Assembly (NCBI RefSeq): GCF_900115345.1
Contig: NZ_FOWC01000024.1
Span: 1 to 64,000, forward strand
Direction of reading: 5' to 3'
DNA length: 64,000 nucleotides
Origin: Amycolatopsis rubida
GTDB taxonomy: Bacteria > Actinomycetota > Actinomycetes > Mycobacteriales > Pseudonocardiaceae
The position numbers were made by a program, and so were the translations under genes. The notes under the pieces are model-generated. The model saw only the letters and a program-made list of their open reading frames with translations. It searched no databases and was not told where the DNA came from. Positions 9,997-18,581 of the stretch are shown here, in pieces; the stretch's first letter is position 1, and each line of letters begins with the position of its first letter.

Positions 9997-11112
9997 ATGA
10001 CAGGGCTCACCGGACCACGGCTCGCCGTCGCGCTGGAAGGCGCCGGCTGGCATCCGGCCGCGTGGCGCGAAGCGGACGCCCGCCCGGCCGACCTGCTCAC
10101 CGCCGGATACTGGACCGAACTGGTCCACGAAGCCGAAGCCGCGCACCTGGACTTCGTCACCTTCGAGGACTTCCTCTCCCTGCGCGACCCCGCCGGGCCG
10201 GCGGCCCGCGCCGACCGCGCGCAAACCCGTTTGGACGCCGTGCTGCTCGCCTCGCGGATCGCGCCGCTGACGTCGGGCATCGGCCTGATCCCGACCGCCG
10301 TCGTCACCCACACCGAGCCGTTCCACCTGTCGAAGGCGATCGCGACGCTCGACTACGTCAGCACCGGCCGCGCCGGGGTCCGCGTGCAGGTTTCCGGGAG
10401 TCCGGAGGAGTTCCGGCACTTCGGCCGCCGCACGCCGCCCGAGGTACCGGAACTGTTCGAGGAAGCCGCCGACTACGTCGAGGTGCTGCGCAGGCTGTGG
10501 GACAGCTGGGAGGACGGCGCGGAAATCCGCGACGTCGCCACCGGCCGGTTCGTCGACCGCGGCAAACTGCACTACATCGATTTCGAGGGCCGCTGGTTCT
10601 CCGTCAAAGGCCCGTCCATCACGCCGCGTCCGCCGCAGGGCCAGCCGATCGTCGCCGCGCTCGCGCACGGTCCCGACGCCTATCGCCTCGCCGCCCGCCA
10701 GGCCGACGTCGTGTACGTGACCCCGAACGACCGCGCGCACGCCGCGTCGATCATCGACGAAATAGATGCGCCCGTTCAGGTTTTCGCCGACCTCGTCGTC
10801 TTCCTCGACGAAACCGAGCGCGCCGCGGCCGATCGCAAAGCCCGCCTGGACGACCGCGCCGAGTTCGCCTCGGACGCGCACGTCTTCACCGGCACCCCGG
10901 CTCGGCTGGCCGACCTCCTGCTCGACTGGCACGCCGCCGGCCTGACCGGTTTCCGGCTCCGCCCCGGCGCCCTGCCGCACGACCTGACCGCCATCACCCG
11001 CGCGCTGGTCCCCGAACTGCGCGGCCGGGGCGCGTTCCGCACCGGATACGAGGCCCCGACCCTGCGCGGGCTGCTCGGCCTGCCGCGCCCGGCCAACCGC
11101 TACGCCGCCTGA
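9997..11112 (+). CDS. LLM-class flavin-dependent monooxygenase
   Basis: 371 aa luciferase-like protein with WTELVHEAEAAHLDFVTFED, SGIGLIPTAVVTHTEPFHLSK, LDYVSTGRAGVRVQVSG and a C-terminal EAPTLRGLLGL tail shared with NtaA/SnaA/DszA proteins. A GGGGAAAGGA ribosome site precedes the ATG. It is followed 10 nt downstream by another family member, so the two are co-translated and may act on the same substrate. Partner NADH:FMN reductase is not encoded nearby. Confidence 0.8.
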   Translation: MTGLTGPRLAVALEGAGWHPAAWREADARPADLLTAGYWTELVHEAEAAHLDFVTFEDFLSLRDPAGPAARADRAQTRLDAVLLASRIAPLTSGIGLIPTAVVTHTEPFHLSKAIATLDYVSTGRAGVRVQVSGSPEEFRHFGRRTPPEVPELFEEAADYVEVLRRLWDSWEDGAEIRDVATGRFVDRGKLHYIDFEGRWFSVKGPSITPRPPQGQPIVAALAHGPDAYRLAARQADVVYVTPNDRAHAASIIDEIDAPVQVFADLVVFLDETERAAADRKARLDDRAEFASDAHVFTGTPARLADLLLDWHAAGLTGFRLRPGALPHDLTAITRALVPELRGRGAFRTGYEAPTLRGLLGLPRPANRYAA

Positions 11113-11122
11113 GTCCCGGGAG

Positions 11123-12451
11123 ATGTCCATGACTGCCAAGCACATCCACCTCGCCGCGCACTTCCCCGGGGTCAACAACACCACCGTGTGGAGCGACCCC
11201 GAAGCGGGCAGCCACATCGAGTTCAGCTCGTTCGTCAAGCTGGCCCAGACCGCCGAACGCGCCAAGTTCGACTTCTTCTTCCTCGCCGAAGGCCTGCGGC
11301 TGCGGGAACAGAACGGCGAAATCTACGACCTCGACGTCGTCGGCCGTCCCGACACCTTCGCCGTGCTGTCCGCGCTCGCCGCCGTCACCGACCGCCTCGG
11401 CCTGGCCGGCACCATCAACTCCACCTTCAACGAACCGTTCGAGGTGGCCCGCCAATTTGCCTCCCTCGACCATCTTTCCGCAGGTCGAGCCGCGTGGAAC
11501 GTCGTCACGTCGTGGGACGCCTTCACCGGCGAAAACTTCCGCCGCGGCGGCTTCCTGCCGCAAGACCAGCGTTACTCCCGCGCCGAAACCTTCCTGCGCA
11601 CGGCGTGGGAGCTCTTCGACTCCTGGCGCGGCGACGAACTCCTCGCGGACAAGGAATCCGGCCGCTTCCTGGCCGACGGCGGCGGCTTCGCCCACCACGA
11701 CGCCCACTTCGACATCTCCGGCCGCTTCCCGGTCCCGCGCAGCCCGCAAGGCCGCCCGGTGACCATCCAGGCCGGAGACTCCGAGGAAGGCCGCGAATTC
11801 GCCGCCGCGACCGCCGACGCCATCTTCACCCGGCACGGCACCCTCGAAGCAGGCCAAGCGTTCTACTCCGACGTCAAGGGCCGGCTGGCCAAATACGGCC
11901 GCTCCCCGCACGAGCTGGTCGTCCTCCCCGCCGCGACCTTCGTACTGGGCGACACCGACGCCGAAGCGCACGAACTCGCCCACGAGGTCCGGTTGCAGCA
12001 GGTCAGCGAACAGACCGCGATCAAGTTCCTCGAACAGCTCTGGAACACCGACCTCAGCGACCACGACCCGAACGGCCCGCTCCCGGCGTTCGACCCGGTG
12101 GTCGGCGACCTGATCTCGAAGGGCCGCGCGAGCGTCCGCATGCACCGCGACCCGATCGCGACCGCGCATGACTGGCGCCAGCTGGCGGAGGCGAAGCACC
12201 TGTCGAGCCGGGAACTGATCATCGAGGTCACCGGACGGCAGAACTTCATCGGCTCCGCCGAGACCGTCGCGTCCGCGATGAACGAACTCGTGCAGGCCGA
12301 CGCGTCGGACGGGTTCATCCTGGTCCCGCACGTGACGCCGGGCGGGCTGGACCAGTTCGCCGACCAGGTGGTGCCGCGGTTGCAGGAACGCGGGGTGTTC
12401 CGGGAGGACTACAGCGGGCCGACGCTGCGGGACCACCTCGGCCTGGGCTAG
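11123..12451 (+). CDS. NtaA/SnaA/DszA/SidA family FMN-dependent monooxygenase
   Basis: 442 aa, the normal length of this subfamily. Diagnostic segments: LAAHFPGVNNTTVWSDPEAG, FDFFFLAEGLRLREQNG, TSWDAFTGENFRRGG and PQGRPVTIQAGDSEEGREFAA. Members use FMNH2 and O2 to cleave C-S or C-N bonds (dibenzothiophene sulfone, nitrilotriacetate, dimethylsulfide-type substrates). Coupled to the previous LLM gene. Its TAG stop and the stop of the convergent ACMSD gene share the CTAG at 12448-12451. Substrate specificity is unknown. Confidence 0.85.
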   Translation: MSMTAKHIHLAAHFPGVNNTTVWSDPEAGSHIEFSSFVKLAQTAERAKFDFFFLAEGLRLREQNGEIYDLDVVGRPDTFAVLSALAAVTDRLGLAGTINSTFNEPFEVARQFASLDHLSAGRAAWNVVTSWDAFTGENFRRGGFLPQDQRYSRAETFLRTAWELFDSWRGDELLADKESGRFLADGGGFAHHDAHFDISGRFPVPRSPQGRPVTIQAGDSEEGREFAAATADAIFTRHGTLEAGQAFYSDVKGRLAKYGRSPHELVVLPAATFVLGDTDAEAHELAHEVRLQQVSEQTAIKFLEQLWNTDLSDHDPNGPLPAFDPVVGDLISKGRASVRMHRDPIATAHDWRQLAEAKHLSSRELIIEVTGRQNFIGSAETVASAMNELVQADASDGFILVPHVTPGGLDQFADQVVPRLQERGVFREDYSGPTLRDHLGLG

Positions 12452-13422
12452 CCCAGGAACCGCTTCGCGTTCCCCCGCAGCAACAACTCCCGCGAGGCCT
12501 CGTCCAGGAACTCCGCCCGCCGCACCACCCCGCCGGCCGGGCGCTCCCCCAGCGGATACGGATAGTCACTGCCCACCAGCACCTGCCCCGCCCCGAGCGT
12601 GTCGACCAGATTCCGCAGCGCCGCCTCGGTGAACACCACCGAATCGACGCTGAACCGCCCCACGTACTCCGACGGCGGCTTCTCCGACGTGGCGATGATG
12701 TCCGCCCGCTGATGCCAGGCGTTCTCCAGCCGTCCCAGCCAGAACGCGAACGACCCGCCGCCGTGGGCGAAGCAGATCCGCAGGCTCGGCGGCACCCGGT
12801 CGAACACCCCGCCGAGGATCATCGCGATGATCGACAGATGCGTCTCCGCGGGCATCCCGGTCAGCCACCGCGCCATCCAGCGGTCCAGCCGCGGCGCGTC
12901 CGGCATGTCCCACGGATGCACGAACACCGGGACGCCGAGCGAAGCCGCGTGCTGGAGGAACGTCGCCACGCCCGCGTCGTCGAGGTCGCGGTCGCCGACG
13001 TGGTTGCCGATCTCCACGCCGCGGTGCCCGGCCGCGACCGCGCGGTCCAGTTCGCGGCAGGCGGCGTCGGTGTCCTGCAACGGAACCTGGCAGAACGGGA
13101 GCAGCCGGTCCGGCGCGGGCGCGCAGATTTCCAGCGCGAGGTCGTTGAAGACCCGGGCGATTTTCTCGCCGTGGCCCGGGCTGGTGTCGTAGCCGAAGAA
13201 CACCGGCGTCGGCGAGACGACCTGCGCCTCGATGCCGTCGGCGTCCATGTCGCGCAGCCGGACGGACGCGTCCCAGCAGTCGGACCGGATCCGGCGGAAC
13301 TCCGCCGAACCGACCATGATCATGGCCTCGCGTTCGGTTTCCGCGCGCAGCCACGGCATTCCCTCGCCGAGGTCGGGCCAGCCGTGCGGGACGAAATGGC
13401 TGTGGACGTCGATCGCGCGCAC
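12448..13422 (-). CDS. nbaD: 2-amino-3-carboxymuconate-6-semialdehyde decarboxylase (ACMSD)
   Basis: 324 aa amidohydrolase-superfamily decarboxylase. The N-terminal metal site HSH is at residues 7-9 (VRAIDVHSHF). Further ligands fit VFVHPWDMPDAPRLDRWM, CFAHGGGSFAFWLGRLE and the late GSDYPYPLGE Asp. It removes the carboxylate from ACMS made by the dioxygenase encoded just upstream, giving 2-aminomuconate semialdehyde. The GTG start at 13422 sits 2 nt behind the dioxygenase stop codon. The frame is open upstream, but that part overlaps the dioxygenase and is Arg/Gly-rich. Last gene of the five-gene operon. Neighbour set makes the assignment firm. Confidence 0.9.
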   Translation of the reverse strand: MRAIDVHSHFVPHGWPDLGEGMPWLRAETEREAMIMVGSAEFRRIRSDCWDASVRLRDMDADGIEAQVVSPTPVFFGYDTSPGHGEKIARVFNDLALEICAPAPDRLLPFCQVPLQDTDAACRELDRAVAAGHRGVEIGNHVGDRDLDDAGVATFLQHAASLGVPVFVHPWDMPDAPRLDRWMARWLTGMPAETHLSIIAMILGGVFDRVPPSLRICFAHGGGSFAFWLGRLENAWHQRADIIATSEKPPSEYVGRFSVDSVVFTEAALRNLVDTLGAGQVLVGSDYPYPLGERPAGGVVRRAEFLDEASRELLLRGNAKRFLG

Positions 13423-13424
13423 GC

Positions 13425-13949
13425 TCAGCCCTTCCCCGGGTGCAGTGTCCCGCAGGCGCCGCAGGTCCGGGCTTCCTCGGACGAGTAGAACTGCTCGAAC
13501 ACCGGCGGCAGGTCGTCGACGATGTCCCGCACCTGCAGCTCCACCTCGTGCACCTTCGCGTCGCACTCCGGGCAGAACCACACGAACTTCTCAAGCGTCC
13601 CCTCCTCCCGGATGCGCTCGATCACGATCCCGATCGAGCCCTCCTGCGGACGCTGCGGCGAATGGTGCACGTTCCGCGGCAGCATCCACATCTCGCCTTC
13701 GCGGATGTCGACGCGCCGCGGGCCGTCCTCGGTCATCAGGTTGACGTGCATGTCGCCCTGGTACTGGTAGAACCACTCCTCGTACGGGTCGAGGTGGTAG
13801 TCGGTGCGCTGGTTCGGCCCGCCGACGACCTGCACGATGAAATCGCCCATCGGGGCCCACATCTGCTTGTTGTTGACCGGCGGCTTCAGCTCGTCCTCGT
13901 GCTCTTCGATCCACTTCGCGAAGTCGAACACGGGCGGGATGGCGGTCAT
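13425..13949 (-). CDS. nbaC: 3-hydroxyanthranilate 3,4-dioxygenase
   Basis: 174 aa cupin, the usual bacterial HAAO length. Active-site Fe(II) ligands are readable as His52, Glu58 and His96, with substrate-binding Arg48 and Arg100. The extra rubredoxin-like iron site of the bacterial enzymes is present as CPEC (126/129) and CGAC (163/166). It opens the aromatic ring of 3-hydroxyanthranilate (from kynurenine or nitro/aminobenzoates) to 2-amino-3-carboxymuconate semialdehyde. Start ATG overlaps the stop of the RidA-like gene (ATGA). Confidence 0.95.
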   Translation of the reverse strand: MTAIPPVFDFAKWIEEHEDELKPPVNNKQMWAPMGDFIVQVVGGPNQRTDYHLDPYEEWFYQYQGDMHVNLMTEDGPRRVDIREGEMWMLPRNVHHSPQRPQEGSIGIVIERIREEGTLEKFVWFCPECDAKVHEVELQVRDIVDDLPPVFEQFYSSEEARTCGACGTLHPGKG

Positions 13950-14377
13950 CGTTCCTCCTTGCCGGGGATCCGGGCGATCGCCTGGATCTCGATGAGCAGA
14001 TGCGGATGCGGCAGCTGGTGCACCGCGACGGTCGTGCGGGCCGGGCCGTTCTCGTCGAAGAACTCGCCGTAGACCTCGTTGTAGCCGCCGAAATCGTTCA
14101 TGTTCACCAGGAACACGGTCAGCTGCGCGAGGTCGTCGAGGCCCGCGCCTGCCGCGGCCAGGATGTCGCGGATGTTCTCGATCACCGCACGTGTCTGCGC
14201 CCGGATGTCCAAAGCGGTCACGCCGGACTCGTCGGCCTCCGCGCCGGCGAACGTGTTGTCCGGCCGCCTGCTGCTGGTGCCGGAGACGAAGACCAGGTCC
14301 CCGACCACTTTCACGTGCGGGAACCGCCCGCGCGGCGTCGCCTTCCCGGCGACGACATGGGCTTGCGCCACGCTCAC
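13946..14377 (-). CDS. nbaF: 2-aminomuconate deaminase, RidA/YjgF family
   Basis: 143 aa RidA-family protein with VFVSGTSSRRPDN, the RAVIENIRDILAAAGAGLDDL helix and the C-terminal pair GPARTTV and LIEIQAIA that carry the catalytic Arg and Glu positions. In 2-aminophenol and 3-hydroxyanthranilate clusters this family hydrolyses 2-aminomuconate to 4-oxalocrotonate plus ammonium, consistent with its place between decarboxylase and dioxygenase genes. The GTG start chosen (14377) overlaps the upstream stop as GTGA; a second GTG two codons later is the alternative. Confidence 0.85.
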   Translation of the reverse strand: MSVAQAHVVAGKATPRGRFPHVKVVGDLVFVSGTSSRRPDNTFAGAEADESGVTALDIRAQTRAVIENIRDILAAAGAGLDDLAQLTVFLVNMNDFGGYNEVYGEFFDENGPARTTVAVHQLPHPHLLIEIQAIARIPGKEER

Positions 14378-15105
14378 CCCTCCTTCGTGCGAACGGAAAC
14401 CGAACCCAGCCCGGCGACCCGGGCCTCGACGTGCGTGCCCGCTTTCAGCGCGACCGCCGCGGTCGCCGCACCGGCCAGCAGCACCGACCCGTCGAGCAGG
14501 CGGTGCCCGTACGCGGCGGCCATCCGCTGTGCGGCGGGGAGCGCCCGCAGCGGGTCGCCGAGGATGTCCGCGGTCGAGCCGGACGCGACGATCTCGCCGT
14601 CGAAAAGCAGGGCCACGGCCAGCGCCGCCACCTGGTCGAGCGGTGTCCACGGCCCGAGCACGAACGCTGAGGCCGAGGTGTTGTCGGCGACGACGTCGGC
14701 GAGGCTGAAGGTGAAGTCGCGGTACCGGCTGTCGATGATCTCCAGCGCGGGCGCGACGGCGACGATCCCGGCGTCCGGGCCGAGCCGGAACGCGACCTCG
14801 GGTTCGACCCGCGGATGCACCCCGCGGCCGACGTCGAATATCCCGCCGTCCTCGATCCGCATCCGGTCGGTCAGCGAGCCGACGATCACGTCGGAGACGC
14901 CCATCTGCTCGGCCTTCGCCTTGCTCGTGAAGCCCAGTTTGACCCCGGCCGGCCGCTCGCCGCGCCCCTCGCGCAGTGCGATTCCGGCGTGCTGCACGGC
15001 GTACGCGGTTTCCAGGCTCATCGGCCCGGTGCTGCTGAGCTGCGGGATCGCCTGCCCGCTGGCGGTCGCCCGGTCAAGCCGCGCGGCATGGTCCTCGACG
15101 GTCAC
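14374..15105 (-). CDS. nbaG: 4-oxalocrotonate (2-oxo-3-hexenedioate) decarboxylase
   Basis: 243 aa member of the fumarylacetoacetate-hydrolase-like hydratase/decarboxylase family (MhpD/AmnE/DmpH). Conserved parts: GVKLGFTSKAKAEQMGVSD, RVEPEVAFRLG (metal-binding Glu residues), EIIDSRYRDFTFSLADVVADN. It decarboxylates 4-oxalocrotonate to 2-oxopent-4-enoate. GTG start overlaps the aldehyde dehydrogenase stop. No downstream hydratase or aldolase is present, so the last steps must be encoded elsewhere. Confidence 0.88.
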   Translation of the reverse strand: MTVEDHAARLDRATASGQAIPQLSSTGPMSLETAYAVQHAGIALREGRGERPAGVKLGFTSKAKAEQMGVSDVIVGSLTDRMRIEDGGIFDVGRGVHPRVEPEVAFRLGPDAGIVAVAPALEIIDSRYRDFTFSLADVVADNTSASAFVLGPWTPLDQVAALAVALLFDGEIVASGSTADILGDPLRALPAAQRMAAAYGHRLLDGSVLLAGAATAAVALKAGTHVEARVAGLGSVSVRTKEG

Positions 15106-16559
15106 AGCTGCACGCACACATTCGTCGGCTGGGTGTAGAAGTGCATCGAGTGCAGGCCGCCCTCCCGGCCGATGCCCGAAAGCCCGGCACCGCCGAACGG
15201 CGACCGGAGATCGCGCAGGTACCAGGTGTTGACCCAGGCCATCCCGACCCGCATCTGCTGCGCGACGCGGTGGCCGCGCTCCAGGTCCGTCGTCCACACG
15301 GCGGCGGCGAGCCCGTAGTCGGTGTCGTTCGCCAGCCGGACGGCTTCGTCCTCGGTATCGAACGGGATCAGCGCCGCGACCGGCCCGAAGACCTCCTCGC
15401 GCACGACCCGCGCGGAGTTGTCCAGCCCGGTCCACACCGTCGGCTCGATCCACGACCCGCCCGCGAGCTCCGGTCCGAGTTCCGGGACCGCGCCGCCGGT
15501 GAGCACCGTCGCGCCTTCGGCGACCGCGAGGTCCAGATAGGACTGGACTTTCTTCCGGTGCCGCTGGGAGATCAACGGTCCCGTCGTGGTGCCAGGATCG
15601 CCCGGCCGGCCCAGGCGCAACGCCTTCGCCCGCTCGGCGAGCCCGTTCGCGACCGCGGCGAAGACGGACCGCTCGACGTAGACCCGCTCCGTGCACAGGC
15701 ACACCTGCCCGGTGTTCAGGAAAACCGACCGGGCGAGTCCGTCGAGGGTCTGGTCGAGATCGCAGTCCGCGAACACCAGCGCCGCGTTCTTTCCGCCCAG
15801 CTCAAAGGAAACCGGCCGTACCGACGGAGCGACCGCGCGCATGATCGCGGAGCCGGTCCGGGATTCGCCGGTGAACGTGACGCCGTCGATGCCGCGGTGG
15901 GTGGTGAGATACTCCCCGGCGGAGTCCGGCCCGAAGCCGTGAACGACGTTATACACCCCGGACGGCGCGCCCGCCTCCGCGATCACCTCGGCGAGCAGGG
16001 CCGCCGTCGAGGGCGTCTCTTCGGACGGCTTGACCACCACCGCGTTGCCGCAGGCCAGCGCGGGCGCGACCTTCCAGGTCAGCAGCAGCAGCGGCAGGTT
16101 CCACGGCACGATCACCGCGACCACGCCCAGCGGCTTGGGCACCGCGTAGTTCAGCGCTTTCCGGCCGTGGGGCAGATCCGTCAGGAAGGAATCGAGACCG
16201 GCCGCCGCGATCGTGTCGGCGAAGGAACGGAAGTTCGTCGCCGCCCGCGCCACGTCCAGGTCGCGCGCCAGGTGCTCCGGCTTTCCGGTGTCGCGGACCT
16301 CGGCGGCGACGAAATCCTCGAACCGCTCCTCGATCCGGTCGGCGATCCGGCGCAGCAAGGCGGTGCGCTCAGCGACCGAAGCGCGTCCCCACGGCCCCTC
16401 CACCGCGGCGCGCGCGGCCGCGACCGCCGCGTCGACCACGTCCGGACCGGCCTCGTGGACGTGCGCGACGAGCGACCCGTCGACCGGGTCGATCTTCTCG
16501 AAGGTGCGCCGCCCGGCGATCCGGGCACCGCCGACGACGTTGTGCAGTTCCGCAGCCAT
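15102..16559 (-). CDS. nbaE: 2-aminomuconate 6-semialdehyde dehydrogenase (ALDH family)
   Basis: 485 aa NAD(P)-dependent aldehyde dehydrogenase. VIVPWNLPLLLLTWK and VVKPSEETP bind cofactor, FELGGKNAALVFADCD holds the general-base Glu, and the nucleophile is the Cys in NTGQVCLCTERVY. It oxidises the semialdehyde produced by ACMSD to 2-aminomuconate. First gene of the operon, ATG at 16559, with the shared palindromic region upstream. The frame stays open upstream but crosses the control region and the divergent gene, so the longer version is rejected. Confidence 0.88.
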   Translation of the reverse strand: MAAELHNVVGGARIAGRRTFEKIDPVDGSLVAHVHEAGPDVVDAAVAAARAAVEGPWGRASVAERTALLRRIADRIEERFEDFVAAEVRDTGKPEHLARDLDVARAATNFRSFADTIAAAGLDSFLTDLPHGRKALNYAVPKPLGVVAVIVPWNLPLLLLTWKVAPALACGNAVVVKPSEETPSTAALLAEVIAEAGAPSGVYNVVHGFGPDSAGEYLTTHRGIDGVTFTGESRTGSAIMRAVAPSVRPVSFELGGKNAALVFADCDLDQTLDGLARSVFLNTGQVCLCTERVYVERSVFAAVANGLAERAKALRLGRPGDPGTTTGPLISQRHRKKVQSYLDLAVAEGATVLTGGAVPELGPELAGGSWIEPTVWTGLDNSARVVREEVFGPVAALIPFDTEDEAVRLANDTDYGLAAAVWTTDLERGHRVAQQMRVGMAWVNTWYLRDLRSPFGGAGLSGIGREGGLHSMHFYTQPTNVCVQL

Positions 16560-16584
16560 GAAGCTGACCGTAGGGACGTCCGGA

Positions 16585-16689
16585 ATGCCTGGCCAATGCT
16601 CTTTGCCGCCGCTCCCATAGCTGTCCGGGCATGTCTCGGCCATGCCCGCGCCGGCATAGCTCTCGCCGAAAGGAGCATTGGCCAGGCAT
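16585..16689. promoter_or_regulatory. Divergent operator region with nested inverted repeats
   Basis: Between the catabolic operon and the formamidase gene. Outer arms are 17 bp and perfect (16585-16601, ATGCCTGGCCAATGCTC, and its complement at 16673-16689). Inside are an 8-bp inverted repeat CGGGCATG/CATGCCCG (16626-16633, 16641-16648) and two direct copies of CATAGCT (16616, 16655). A LysR-type regulator is encoded two genes away, so this is the obvious candidate for its binding region; the assignment is inference. Confidence 0.6.
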
Positions 16690-16706
16690 GACGGCGGCGG
16701 CGAAGG

Positions 16707-17546
16707 ATGACTCCCGTGAACCGTCCGAACGTCGATCGGGACTACAGCGCGCAGGCCACGGTGACCAAGGCCGAGTTCGACGCCGTGCTGGCCCGTTACC
16801 GCTCCGCCTCCGAATCCGCCACCGCCGGTCTGGACGGCGACACCGACCTGGCTTTCGACCCGCTCAGCGACGAACGGCTGGACGTCTGGGGCAGCTCCCC
16901 CGGACAGCTGCGCCCCGTCGTCCTCGCCGTCCACGGCGGCTACTGGCGGATGCTCTCGCGCCACGACACCGCCTTCATGGCGCGGGTGCTGGCCGACGCC
17001 GGAATCGCCACCGTCGTGCCCGACTACACGCTCGCTCCCGCGGCGACGCTGGAGGAGATCGTGCGCCAGGTCCGCGCCGCTGTCGCCTGGATCCGCCACC
17101 ACGGTGCCGAGCACGGCCTCGACCGCGAGCGCATCCACGTCGTCGGCAGCTCAGCCGGTGGCCACCTGGCCGCGATGACCGCCGTCGCCGGATGGCAGCA
17201 CGCCGCCGGGCTGCCGGAGGACGTCGTCAAAGGCGCGATGACGATCAGCGGGCTGTTCGACCTCCGCCCGCTGGTCGGCTCGTTCGCCAACGCCTGGCTG
17301 GCCCTCGGCTCCGCCCGCGCGGAAGCCCTCAGCCCCATCCTCGCGCCGCCCGGCGCCGTGCCGCTGCACGTGGCGGTCGCGGAACACGAGGCCGCCGGAT
17401 TCCCTCGGCAGAGCAAGGCCTTCCACGCGCACTGGCCCGGTTCTTTGACTGTCGTGCCCGGCCGCAACCACTTCGACGTCTTCCTCGACCTGGCCGACCC
17501 CCGCTCGGCGCTCAGCCAGGCCCTGGTCCGGCTCGCCCTCTCGTGA
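16707..17546 (+). CDS. Alpha/beta hydrolase, kynurenine formamidase-like
   Basis: 279 aa. Oxyanion-hole motif HGGYWRML, nucleophile elbow GSSAGGHLAAM and a C-terminal His in PGRNHFDVFLDLAD are those of AFMID/kynurenine-formamidase-like hydrolases. It would cleave N-formylkynurenine to kynurenine, feeding the 3-hydroxyanthranilate route encoded divergently. Tryptophan dioxygenase, kynureninase and kynurenine monooxygenase are not in the window, so an arylformamide or ester from another source is possible. ATG at 16707 has GAAGG very close; GTG at 16716 is an alternative start. Confidence 0.7.
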   Translation: MTPVNRPNVDRDYSAQATVTKAEFDAVLARYRSASESATAGLDGDTDLAFDPLSDERLDVWGSSPGQLRPVVLAVHGGYWRMLSRHDTAFMARVLADAGIATVVPDYTLAPAATLEEIVRQVRAAVAWIRHHGAEHGLDRERIHVVGSSAGGHLAAMTAVAGWQHAAGLPEDVVKGAMTISGLFDLRPLVGSFANAWLALGSARAEALSPILAPPGAVPLHVAVAEHEAAGFPRQSKAFHAHWPGSLTVVPGRNHFDVFLDLADPRSALSQALVRLALS

Positions 17547-17563
17547 CGCCGGAAGCCGGCCCG

Positions 17564-17575
17564 GACAGTACTGTC
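17564..17575. promoter_or_regulatory. Leaderless -10 and small palindrome before the LysR gene
   Basis: The palindrome GACAGTACTGTC contains TACTGT (17569-17574), which ends 7 nt before the ATG. This fits a -10 box for a leaderless transcript and could also be an autoregulatory site. There is no Shine-Dalgarno. Confidence 0.4.
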
Positions 17576-17581
17576 GCCGGA

Positions 17582-18508
17582 ATGGACCTGCCCCGCCTGC
17601 TCGACGGCCGCCTCAAGCTCAGGCACCTCGTGCTGGTGGACACCCTCACCGAGCAGGGCAGCGTCGTCGGCGCGGCCGCCGCACTGCACGTCACCCAGCC
17701 GGTGGTCACGCGCGGCCTGCACGATCTCGAAGCCATCCTCGGCGTGCCGCTCTACGAACGCGGCCCGCGCGGGATCACGCCGACCGAGTTCGGGACCGCG
17801 TTCACCGAACACGCGCGCGCCGTGCTCGCCCAGCTGACCCACGCGGCGCGGCACGTGGTGGAGATCGCCGACGCGACGCGCGGCCGGGTCGTCGCGGGCA
17901 TCCATCTCGCGGGTTCGAACCTGTTGCTGCCCCGGGCCATCGCGCATCTGAAGCACGACCATCCGCTGGTCACGGTGGTCGTCCGGGAGGCAACGCCGGA
18001 GTCGCTGCTGGTGGAGCTGACCGCGGGCCGGGTGGACGTGATCGTCGGCAGGCTGAGCGGCCCCGGCACGGAAGACACCCGGCGGCGGGCGCTGTACCAG
18101 GAGTCGATCCGCGTCGTCGCCGGCGCGCACCACCCGCTCGCCGCGCGCGGGAGCGTCTCGCTGGAGGATCTGGCGGAGTTCCCGTGGATCGTGCCCGGCA
18201 CCGAGACGATGCTGCGCCAGGAGCTGGAAAGCCTCTTCGCCCAGCACGGCCTCGACCTGCCGGCCAACCGCGTCGAGGCCACGTCGTTCTTGACTGTGCG
18301 GCAGCTGCTCACCGAAACCGCCATGGTCGCCGCGCTCCCCGGCTTGCTCGGCATGGACGACCCGCGGCTGGTCACGCTGCCGACGCCGCTGGAGAACATC
18401 GGGCACAGCGTCGGCCTGACACTCGCCGCCGGCCGCAGGCTGAACCCGGCCACCCAGGCGCTGATCGAGTCCCTGCACACTGTCGCCGCGCAGATCGAAG
18501 AAGCCTGA
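17582..18508 (+). CDS. LysR-family transcriptional regulator
   Basis: 308 aa. The winged HTH at residues ~8-65 reads LRHLVLVDTLTEQGSVVGAA, ALHVTQPVVTRGLHDLEAI, LGVPLYERGPRGITPTEFG. The rest is a substrate-binding domain (GIHLAGSNLLLPRAIAHLK, RVDVIVGRL). It most resembles the GbpR/PcaQ/GalR-like aromatic-acid LTTRs and is placed to control the divergent aminomuconate operon. ATG at 17582 is where family similarity begins; the open frame upstream is a shadow of the hydrolase gene. Confidence 0.87.
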   Translation: MDLPRLLDGRLKLRHLVLVDTLTEQGSVVGAAAALHVTQPVVTRGLHDLEAILGVPLYERGPRGITPTEFGTAFTEHARAVLAQLTHAARHVVEIADATRGRVVAGIHLAGSNLLLPRAIAHLKHDHPLVTVVVREATPESLLVELTAGRVDVIVGRLSGPGTEDTRRRALYQESIRVVAGAHHPLAARGSVSLEDLAEFPWIVPGTETMLRQELESLFAQHGLDLPANRVEATSFLTVRQLLTETAMVAALPGLLGMDDPRLVTLPTPLENIGHSVGLTLAAGRRLNPATQALIESLHTVAAQIEEA

Positions 18509-18581
18509 CGCCTTCTGTCGTTTTCTTGACGACCGACACTGCACCGTGATACCTCAGGGGTCTTCCGCGAAGGGAGCTTCC

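Noticed and set aside
16560..17138. N-terminal extension of the aldehyde dehydrogenase frame
   Set aside because: Crosses the palindromic control region and the divergent hydrolase gene; family homology starts at ATG 16559.
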